Shown one piece after another: positions 52,465 through 61,700 of a DNA stretch of 64,000 bases; the stretch's first letter is position 1; each line of letters opens with the position of its first letter. The translations under genes and the position numbers were made by a program. The notes below the pieces were generated by a model. That model was given only the letters and a program-made list of their open reading frames with translations, searched no databases and was not told where the DNA came from. Source of the stretch: Odiellus spinosus. Lineage: Eukaryota > Arthropoda > Arachnida > Opiliones > Phalangiidae. Location of the stretch: positions 2,356,001-2,420,000 of the forward strand of contig OY987230.1 in the NCBI GenBank assembly GCA_963920705.1, read 5' to 3'.

Positions 52465-52587
52465 TTCGCACGCGTTATTTATTTTATATTAACGCGCTCT
52501 TTATATTGACGCGCTCTTTATTTTATACGCACGCGCTCTTTATTTTATACGCGCGCGCTCTTTATTTTATACGCACGCGTTATTTTA
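52465..52587. repeat. Short tandem repeat in the element's 5' leader
   Basis: Units near 22 bp, such as 'gcgctctttattttatacgc', repeat four to five times with alternating 'cac' and 'cgc' joins. The tract lies between the primer-binding site and the gag start, in the untranslated leader of the element, where packaging and translation signals usually sit. Confidence 0.75.
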
Positions 52588-52628
52588 AAAGTACGCCTTT
52601 TTTATACTTTTTGTTTTAACCAAGCTAA

Positions 52629-52647
52629 ATCCCGGGTTTCGGCACCA
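52629..52647 (-). other. Primer-binding site complementary to tRNA-Phe
   Basis: On the plus strand the site reads 'atcccgggtttcggcacca'. This equals the last 16 bases of animal tRNA-Phe followed by CCA, as I remember that tRNA's 3' end. It touches the LTR end with no spacer, as expected for minus-strand strong-stop priming. The match covers 19 bases. Confidence 0.85.
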
Positions 52648-53486
52648 TGTTGAGGATTCTGCTGGTTTTTATTTTTAGTTATCTTTAAGTTAGAGATTAA
52701 AGCAACGCTAGTAAGGTCACGTCAGGCTAGTATATTTTATCACTCGAATTAGCCAATATCCCTTTAGCTAGTAATCCCTTGGTATCACCCTTCTCTCTTG
52801 TAATTGACGAGTTCGGAATTGAAGCGAATCTTCCAGAGCCAAGGCGCAATTGAGGTATAACTTTGTTATGCGTGGATTTGTTACGAGGTGCCGCTTTCGT
52901 CGTTCTTATTCTAAACTAAGCGTAGTGAATGAATAAATGGATGGAAACAAAGAAATAGTCATCATTTTATATGTAGTTACGGCAAATTCGGACTTTATTT
53001 ATATTTTCCTATATAACCTTTTAAAATCTTTGACTCCTACCCTTTAATTCGTAAATACTTTTATTTGTAAACGGCAAAGTCTCCCCCGAGGACTATTACA
53101 GTCGTAGGATGTTTTTTCTTTTAGGTCTTCTGATACGCGTATCTAGCTAGCGCGAGGTCGGAGGTTAGAGTTGTAATGGTTTTTCTTGCTTCCTTTTTTT
53201 ATAAATCGGTCCCATGTGTACTCAATTTTAAGAAAACTTTAAATTCCTTTTAGTTGCCATGCCCGCGTATGCCGCGGCATGGTACCAATTATATATTTTT
53301 CTACTTACTGGTATCCTGAGGTTGGACTGGAGACTTAAAAGCGAGAGGTCATAATTTTTAAATTGAGTTTAAATCTACGGAGTAAGAAAAGGCTCGATCG
53401 CCATGTGCAAAATAAAATCTAACCGGGCAATCGGATGATTCGAAATCACGCGATGACGGGACGTCAGCGACCAGTATTCTGTATAC

Positions 53487-53515
53487 TGTTGAGGATTCTG
53501 CTGGTTTTTATTTTT
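53487..53515. repeat. Internal copy of LTR terminal 29-mer, 5' LTR
   Basis: This exact repeat of 52648-52676 lies 839 bp further right, preceded by 'gtatac' instead of the primer-binding site. It is shared by both LTRs, so it was present in the parent element before this insertion, because both LTRs are copied from one template during reverse transcription. Confidence 0.85.
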
Positions 53516-53953
53516 TTTTTATATATAGTCCGACTTTTTAGGGACCAAATATTTTATTTTATTTTCTTAATTTGACTCTGGGAGAGACTAATTAATTTGT
53601 AGACCGACTGAAAAATCTACCTTAATTTTATTTACTATATCTACGAAATAAGTTAAAGAAATGACTATGTTTTTCTTTGCAAATCCTATAACTCTTTTTT
53701 ATTTTATTCCTCGCTAATTTGGAGGCGACTCTCACTATTGAGATATTTTGGAGAAGTAAAGTTTTCTTTAGGTTACAATAATTTTGTGAGGTCCGGTTAA
53801 AACGGCCAATATTGGATTCCGCCAATCACACCCTCGCTTGCAGTTTAACTTTCGTTCGAAAGCTCGGGGCCCAAGCGACCAAAAACCCTCTCACGGTTTT
53901 CCCCTTTTCTTTACATTTTGGGGTAAAGGCATCTGCCTAGCTCCCAGCACAAC

Positions 53954-53963
53954 ACTTTATATG
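53954..53963 (-). promoter_or_regulatory. TATA-like element in 5' LTR
   Basis: On the minus strand the sequence reads CATATAAAGT, with a GC-richer stretch downstream (GTGTTGTGCTGGGAGC). It lies about 300 bp into the LTR from the U3 end, a reasonable place for the element's own promoter. The same word is at 46591-46600 in the 3' LTR. The start site itself cannot be placed from sequence alone. Confidence 0.35.
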
Positions 53964-54261
53964 GCGCTTATACCTTGCTGCCATAGCGATAGCTCCCCAT
54001 TTCCTGTGGTCTGTTTTTGGCGCCCGATATCCTCCGCTTTCGAACTACTCCTTCAAACTTTCTTTTATCTTTTCTTATAATATTTTTAATACACAGGAAT
54101 TTAGTTTATATTTTAATTTTAATGATTCGTGATAATTATTTAAGTTTAATTCTATATTATAATGTTAAGTTTAATTTTCTGCACATTTTTATATGATTAT
54201 TATTAATTTTAATTATGTTTAAGTTTTTCCTCATACTTAATTTATCTACAAAGTTTTTACA

Positions 54262-54948
54262 TATACATTTCAATCTTTAATTGTGCGCCTCCGTCCACCA
54301 TTATTTGTGCGCGTCGTGTAACGCGTCCTCACAGGAAAACGAGTGAGTTCAAAGCTATTAATCTAATAACCCATGAGGTGCACCATGGCAGATCAGTAAT
54401 TATTAGGTGTTGTTAATAATTTTCATTAACCGGCAAATAAACTGAATGGTTTCATTATAAATCTAAGTGAAAAATGAAAATTAAACGGTATAAACCATCA
54501 AAATGAAAACAACGGCTTAAGCGATGTTAATATTCAACATAATCGAAAGAACTTCTGAATTAAACTGTGTGAAATGAAATTTAAGAACTATAGTTTTATT
54601 TTGAGAGTATTGATGTCTTCGTTCTGCGGGAGCTCGAGGGAATATTTTTGAATATGGAAAAACAAGAACTTAATCAATTTACATATAAAAAGATCGAATA
54701 ACGTGCTGCGATCGAGATTAAAAAAGATGTCGCGTGCACCATAGGATATTTAATCTTAAACCACAGTTATAGGGCCCCATAATTTAGAACAACAATAACC
54801 GATTATAAAGTTTGTACAATATAAAATAATCATATATATTAAATCATTTCAATTTAAACTTGTAAATTTGCATTTTAATTACATATCACTAAATAAAAAA
54901 ATGGATTAATTGATTTACTAGTGTTTAATTTTTCCAAAAGCAAACACT
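54262..54948. other. AT-rich non-coding stretch right of the retrotransposon
   Basis: I see no gene here. The first ~100 bp are richer in CG ('gtgcgcctccgtccacc'), and the rest is AT-rich and stop-rich in all frames. At its right end two 7-mers, 'agtgttt' (54920-54926) and 'aaacact' (54942-54948), form an inverted pair that abuts the foldback arm. It may be the continuation of whatever sequence the retrotransposon interrupted. Confidence 0.5.
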
Positions 54949-55144
54949 AATTATACAAAAACGTTGTTTTGCTTCGCACTTCAAAAAAGTGCATTTATAG
55001 GTAAGAATATCAAACCCGTGAAGGGACAGAAATTATAAATTATCGTTGAAAGAAATATCAATGTCACAGTCTAAGAATTCAGAAAGCTATAATGAAATAA
55101 TTAATATGAATAAAAAAATTACATATAAATTCGGCCTATCGAAA
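54949..55144 (+). repeat. Left foldback arm
   Basis: This 196-bp arm begins 'aattatacaaaaacg' and contains a hairpin at 54976-54992 and 'atttataggtaag' at 54993-55005. A 13-bp word 'aaaagcaaacact' abuts its outer end (54936-54948) and is repeated inside the spacer at 55484-55496. Confidence 0.92.
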
Positions 55145-55542
55145 CTTTAAACATGTAGAAGTCATTAGTAGAAATGACTCTTGGAAAGGGTAACTTAAAG
55201 CCTGCTATGCGTTTAATGTTAGAATTGCGTAATACCAATTAGTTTAAGCTGGCGCTTTTGAAATGTTTAGTTCTTAGGGTGAAGAATTATAGTACCTTAA
55301 GAGGGGTTGCCGTTTGGATGCCCCTCGAGATTTTGAGCATGTTTCACCACGGGGTATACACTAACAAACCTTTACTTGTGCCTTACTTGTGACAACTCTG
55401 CCAAAGTTTAGTTGACTCTTACTTTTTCCCTTCTCCCAGACTTTGGTGATATCTTATGGTGATGCTTGCAGTTTCCAGCATGTAAAAGCAAACACTCGAC
55501 TTTTTATAACCTTTACATTCTTTAACTCTACATAATTTAAAA
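55145..55542. other. Spacer of the foldback element
   Basis: This 398-bp stretch has no credible open frame. It contains a 6-bp hairpin 'gagggg...cccctc' near 55300 and the close words 'tttacttgtg' and 'cttacttgtg' near 55370-55390. No RNA gene is recognised. Confidence 0.6.
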
Positions 55543-55738
55543 TTTCGATAGGCCGAATTTATATGTAATTTTTTTATTCATATTAATTATTTCATTATAG
55601 CTTTCTGAATTCTTAGACTGTGACATTGATATTTCTTTCAACGATAATTTATAATTTCTGTCCCTTCACGGGTTTGATATTCTTACCTATAAATGCACTT
55701 TTTTGAAGTGCGAAGCAAAACAACGTTTTTGTATAATT
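55543..55738 (-). repeat. Right foldback arm at the satellite junction
   Basis: This is the exact reverse complement of the left arm. It ends 'gtttttgtataatt' directly against 'gttttttagatag' of the resumed satellite, and so defines the right edge of the 12.2-kb block. Confidence 0.92.
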
Positions 55739-58700
55739 GTTTTTTAGATAGACCAAAATTTGGTCTTTCGAGTGGTCTTAATTTTGTCTAAATCGCTTAA
55801 AATTCAAAAGTTTTGTGTCCATTTGAATCCAATAATCTTGAATTTTTAAGCGTTTTTGCTTAATTTTAACCAATTTTATATTTGTCCCAATTTTGCAATT
55901 TAGACAAAACCAAAGTCATTCGAAAGAGCAATTAATGGACAGTTTAAATAATAAGAGTTTTCAAAAATCCGTTGAAAAACATGGAAAATATGGACAATTC
56001 AAAAAACATCTAATATCAAAAAGCGAATTTTGAAAATCTGAAATTTGACTATTTTGATATTCTATGATTTCTTGAATTGGCCATATTTTTCTTGTTTTTC
56101 AACGGATTTTTGAAAACTCTTATTATTTAGACTGTCCATTAATTGCTCTTTCGAATGACTTTGGTTTTGTCTAAATTGCAAAATTGTGACAAATATAAAA
56201 TTGGTTAAAATTAAGCAAAAACGCTTAAAAATCCAAGATTATTGGATTCAAATGGACACAAAACTTTTGAATTTTAAGCGATTTAGACAAAATTAAGACC
56301 ACTCGAAAGACCAAATTTTGGTCTATCTAAAAAGCAATAGTTTTGGAGAATCCGTTGAAAAACAAGAAAAATATGGCCAATTCAAGAAATCATAGAATAT
56401 CAAAATAGTCAAATTTCAGATTTTCAAAATTCGCTTTTTGATATTAGATGTTTTTTGAATTGTCCATATTTTCCATGTTTTTCAACTGATTTTCCAAAAC
56501 TCTTGTTTTTTAGATAGATCAATATTTGCTCTTTCGAGTGGTCTTAATTTTGTCTAAATCGCTTAAAAATCAAAAGTTTTGTGTCCATTTGAATCCAATA
56601 ATCTTGGATTTTTAAGAGTTTTTGCTTAATTTTAACCAATTTTATATTTGTCACAATTTTGCAATTTAGACAAAACCAAAGTCATTCGAAAGAGCAATTA
56701 ATGGACAGTTTAAATAATAAGAGTTTTCAAAAATCCGTTGAAAAACATGGAAAATATGGCCAATTCAAGAAATCATAGAATATCAAAATAATCAAATTTC
56801 AGATTTTCAAAATTCGCTTTTTGATATTAGATGTTTTTTGAATTGTCCATATTTTCCATGTTTTTCAACGGATTTTCCAAAACTCTTGTTTTTAAGATAG
56901 ACCAAAATTTGGTCTTTCGAGTGGTCTTAATTTTGTCTAAATCGCTTAAAATTCAAAAGTTTTGTGTCCATTTGAATCCAATAATCTTGGATTTTTAAGC
57001 GTTTTTGCTTAATTTTAACCAATTTTATATTTGTCACAATTTTGCAATTTAGACAAAACCAAAGTCATTCGAAAGGGCAATTAATGGACAGTCTAAATAA
57101 TAAGTGTTTTCAAAAATCCGTTGAAAAACAAGAAAAATATGGCCAATTCAAGAAATCATAGAATATCAAAATAGTCAAATTTCAGATTTTCAAAATTCGC
57201 TTTTTGATATTAGATGTTTTTCTATTGTCCATATTTTCCATGTTTTTCAACTGATTTTCCAAAACTCTTGTTTTTTAGATAGATCAATATTTGCTCTTTC
57301 GAGTGGTCTTAATTTTGTCTAAATCGCTTAAAAATCAAAAGTTTTGTGTCCATTTGAATCCAATAATCTTGGATTTTTAAGCGTTTTTGCTTAATTTTAA
57401 CCAATTTTATATTTGTCACAATTTTGCAATTTAGACAAAACCAAAGTCATTCGAAAGAGCAATTAATGGACAGTTTAAATAATAAGAGTTTTCAAAAATC
57501 CGTTGAAAAACATGGAAAATATGGCCAATTCAAGAAATCATAGAATATCAAAATAGTCAAATTTCAGATTTTCAAAATTCGCTTTTTGATATTAGATGTT
57601 TTTTGAATTGTCCATATTTTCCATGTTTTTCAACGGATTTTCCAAAACTCTTGTTTTTTAGATAGACCAAAATTTGGTCTTTCGAGTGGTCTTAATTTTG
57701 TCTAAATCGCTTAAAATTCAAAAGTTTTGTGTCCATTTGAATCCAATAATCTTGGATTTTTAAGCGTTTTTGCTTAATTTTAACCAATTTTATATTTGTC
57801 ACAATTTTGCAATTTAGACAAAACCAAAGTCATTCGAAAGAGCAATTAATGGACAGTCTAAATAATAAGTGTTTTCAAAAATCTGTTGAAAAACAAGAAA
57901 AATATGGCCAATTCAAGAAATCATAGAATATCAAAATAGTCAAATTTCAGATTTTCAAAATTCGCTTTTTGATATTAGATGTTTTTTGAATTGTCCATAT
58001 TTTCCATGTTTTTCAACTGATTTTCCAAAACTCTTGTTTTTTAGATAGATCAATATTTGCTCTTTCGAGTGGTCTTAATTTTGTCTAAATCGCTTAAAAT
58101 TCAAAAGTTTTGTGTCCATTTGAATCCAATAATCTTGGATTTTTAAGCGTTTTTGCTTAATTTTAACCAATTTTATATTTGTCACAATTTTGCAATTTAG
58201 ACAAAACCAAAGTCATTCGAAAGGGCAATTACTGAACAGTCTAAATAATAAGTGTTTTCAAAAATCCGTTGAAAAACAAGAAAAATATGGCCAATTCAAG
58301 AAATCATAGAATATCAAAATAGTCAAATTTCAGATTTTCAAAATTCGCTTTTTGATATTAGATGTTTTTTGAACTGTCCATATTTTCCATGTTTTTCAAC
58401 TGATTTTCCAAAACTCTTGTTTTTTAGATAGATCAATATTTGCTCTTTCGAGTGGTCTTAATTTTGTCTAAATCGCTTAAAAATCAAAAGTTTTGTGTCC
58501 ATTTGAATCCAATAATCTTGGATTTTTAAGCGTTTTTGCTTAATTTTAACCAATTTTATATTTGTCACAATTTTGCAATTTAGACAAAACCAAAGTCATT
58601 CGAAAGAGCAATTAATGGACAGTTTAAATAATAAGAGTTTTCAAAAATCCGTTGAAAAACATGGAAAATATGGCCAATTCAAGAAATCATAGAATATCAA

Positions 58701-61700
58701 AATAATCAAATTTCAGATTTTCAAAATTCGCTTTTTGATATTAGATGTTTTTTGAATTGTCCATATTTTCCATGTTTTTCAACGGATTTTCCAAAACTCT
58801 TGTTTTTAAGATAGACCAAAATTTGGTCTTTCGAGTGGTCTTAATTTTGTCTAAATCGCTTAAAATTCAAAAGTTTTGTGTCCATTTGAATCCAATAATC
58901 TTGGATTTTTAAGCGTTTTTGCTTAATTTTAACCAATTTTATATTTGTCACAATTTGGCAATTTAGACAAAACCAAAGTCATTCGAAAGGGCAATTAATG
59001 GACAGTCTAAATAATAAGTGTTTTCAAAAATCCGTTGAAAAACAAGAAAAATATGGCCAATTCAAGAAATCATAGAATATCAAAATAGTCAAATTTCAGA
59101 TTTTCAAAATTCGCTTTTTGATATTAGATGTTTTTCTATTGTCCATATTTTCCATGTTTTTCAACTGATTTTCCAAAACTCTTGTTTTTTAGATAGATCA
59201 ATATTTGCTCTTTCGAGTGGTCTTAATTTTGTCTAAATCGCTTAAAAATCAAAAGTTTTGTGTCCATTTGAATCCAATAATCTTGGATTTTTAAGCGTTT
59301 TTGCTTAATTTTAACCAATTTTATATTTGTCACAATTTTGCAATTTATACAAAACCAAAGTCATTCGAAAGAGCAATTAATGGACAGTTTAAATAATAAG
59401 AGTTTTCAAAAATCCGTTGAAAAACATGGAAAATATGGACAATTCAAAAAACATCTAATATCAAAAAGCGAATTTTGAAAATCTGAAATTTGACTATTTT
59501 GATATTGTATGATTTCTTGAATTGGCCATATTTTTCTTGTTTTTCAACGGATTTTCCAAAACTATTGTTTTTTAGATAGACCAAAATTTGGTCTTTCGAG
59601 TGGTCTTAATTTTGTCTAAATCGCTTAAAATTCAAAAGTTTTGTGTCCATTTGAATCCAATAATCTTGGATTTTTAAGCGTTTTTGCTTAATTTTAACCA
59701 ATTTTATATTTGTCACGTTTTGGCAATTTAGACAAAACCAAAGTCATTCGAAAGAGCAATTTATGGACAGTCTAAATAATAAGAGTTTTCAAAAATCCGT
59801 TGAAAAACAAGAAAAATATGGCCAATTCAAGAAATCATAGAATATCAAAATAGTCAAATTTCAGATTTTCAAAATTCGCTTTTTGATATTAGATGTTTTT
59901 TGAATTGTCCATATTTTCCATGTTTTTCAACGGATTTTCCAAAACTCTTGTTATTTAGATAGAGCAATATTTGCTCTTTCGAGTGGTCTTAATTTTGTCT
60001 AAATCGCTTAAAATTCAAAAGTTTTGTGTCCATTTGAATCCAATAATCTTGGATTTTTAAGCGTTTTTGCTTAATTTTAACCAATTTTATATTTGTCACA
60101 ATTTTGCAATTTAGACAAAACCAAAGTCATTCGAAAGAGCAATTAATGGACAGTTTAAATAATAAGAGTTTTCAAAAATCCGTTCAAAAAAAAATGGAAA
60201 ATATGGACAATTCAAAAAACATCTAATATCAAAAAGCGAATTTTGAAAATCTGAAATTTGACTATTTTGATGTTCTATGATTTCTTGAATTGGCCATATT
60301 TTTCTTGTTTTTCAACGGATTTTTGAAAACTCTTATTATTTAAACTGTCCATTAATTGCTCTTTCGAATGACTTTGGTTTTGTCTAAATTGCAAAATTGT
60401 GACAAATATAAAATTGGTTAAAATTAAGCAAAAACGCTTAAAAATCCAAGATAATTGGATTCAAATGGACACAAAACTTTTGATTTTTAAGCGATTTAGA
60501 CAAAATTAAGACCACTCGAAAGACCAAATTTTGGTCTTTCTAAAAAACAAGAGTTTTGGAAAATCCGTTGAAAAACATGGAAAATATGGACAATTCAAAA
60601 AACATCTAATATCAAAAAGCGAATTTTGAAAATCTGAAATTTGACTATTTTGATATTGTATGATTTCTTGAATTGGCCATATTTTTCTTGTTTTTCAACG
60701 GATTTTCCAAAACTCTTGTTTTTTAGATAGATCAATATTTGCTCTTTCGAGTGGTCTTAATTTTGTCTAAATCGCTTAAAATTCAAAAGTTTTGTGTCCA
60801 TTTGAATCCAATAATCTTGGATTTTTAAGCGTTTTTGCTTAATTTTAACCAATTTTATATTTGTCACAATTTTGCAATTTAGACAAAACCAAAGTCATTC
60901 TAAAGAGCAATTAATGGATAGTCTAAATAATAAGTGTTTTCAAAAATCCGTTGAAAAACAAGAAAAATATGGCCAATTCAAGAAATCATAGAATATCAAA
61001 ATAGTCAAATTTCAGATTTTCAAAATTCGCTTTTTGATATTAGATGTTTTTTGAATTGTCCATATTTTCCATGTTTTTCAACTGATTTTCCAAAACTCTT
61101 GTTTTTTAGATAGATCAATATTTGCTCTTTCGAGTGGTCTTAATTTTGTCTAAATCGCTTAAAAATCAAAAGTTTTGTGTCCATTTGAATCCAATAATCT
61201 TGGATTTTTAAGCGTTTTTGCTTAATTTTAACCAATTTTATATTTGTCACAATTTTGCAATTTAGACAAAACCAAAGTCATTCGAAAGAGCAATTAATGG
61301 ACAGTTTAAATAATAAGAGTTTTCAAAAATCCGTTGAAAAACATGGAAAATATGGCCAATTCAAGAAATCATAGAATATCAAAATAATCAAATTTCAGAT
61401 TTTCAAAATTCGCTTTTTGATATTAGATGTTTTTTGAATTGTCCATATTTTCCAAGTTTTTCAACGGATTTTCCAAAACTCTTGTTTTTAAGATAGACCA
61501 AAATTTGGTTTTTCGAGTGGTCTTAATTTTGTCTAAATCGCTTAAAATTCAAAAGTTTTGTGTCCATTTGAATCCAATAATCTTGGATTTTTAAGCGTTT
61601 TTGCTTAATTTTAACCAATTTTATATTTGTCACAATTTTGCAATTTAGACAAAACCAAAGTCATTCGAAAGGGCAATTAATGGACAGTCTAAATAATAAG

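Larger units (their letters stand above)
45308..54261 (-). mobile_element. BEL/Pao LTR retrotransposon, minus strand, near complete
   Basis: The element is read from right to left: 5' LTR (54261-52648), primer-binding site (52647-52629), leader, one gag-pol frame (52416-46981), a poly-A stretch, a short purine tract (46905-46899) and the 3' LTR (46898-45308). Its total of 8954 bp and domain order Gag, protease, RT, RNase H, integrase are those of BEL/Pao elements. The two LTRs appear identical by eye apart from a T12 versus T10 run, which implies recent insertion. The 3' LTR lacks its outermost 25 bp, and no 5-bp target duplication is visible: the right flank is 'tatac' and the left flank 'atcac'. 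The element is nested in the non-satellite block. Confidence 0.95.
52648..54261 (-). repeat. 5' LTR (right copy), complete
   Basis: This LTR is 1614 bp. On the minus strand it starts TGTAAAAAC (54261) and ends CCTCAACA (52648), directly against the primer-binding site, so it has the canonical TG...CA ends. The terminal 29 bp (52648-52676) recur inside the LTR at 53487-53515. The stretch between 53487 and 54261 (775 bp) could thus be a shorter ancestral LTR. A TATA-like word lies about 300 bp from the U3 start. A small hairpin around 'ccatgcc...ggcatgg' lies in its middle part. Confidence 0.94.
43507..55738. mobile_element. 12.2-kb non-satellite block inserted in the array
   Basis: The satellite stops after 'ccaaaactatt' at 43506 and resumes with 'gttttttagatag' at 55739, precisely the next bases of an uninterrupted monomer. 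The preceding 'gttttttag' is at 43124, so the next was due at 43507. The block is thus an insertion with no loss of satellite sequence. The trinucleotide 'att' sits on both sides (43504-43506 and 55736-55738) and could be a short target-site duplication. The block begins with a GC-rich hairpin and ends with a long inverted-repeat arm, and it contains a nested BEL/Pao retrotransposon. Whether the non-retrotransposon parts (about 3.3 kb) are one host element is an inference. Confidence 0.8.
54949..55738. mobile_element. 790-bp foldback element with perfect 196-bp inverted arms
   Basis: The arms 54949-55144 and 55543-55738 are exact reverse complements over 196 bp. Only one mismatch appears in the next few bases before similarity is lost. 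The 398-bp spacer has no significant open frame. Each arm has, 27 bp from its outer end, a small hairpin 'gcactt...aagtgc' followed by 'atttataggtaag'. The right arm ends at the satellite junction, while the left arm ends against other non-satellite DNA. It could be a non-autonomous foldback transposon, or the inverted-duplicated right end of the larger inserted element. No transposase is present. Confidence 0.8.
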
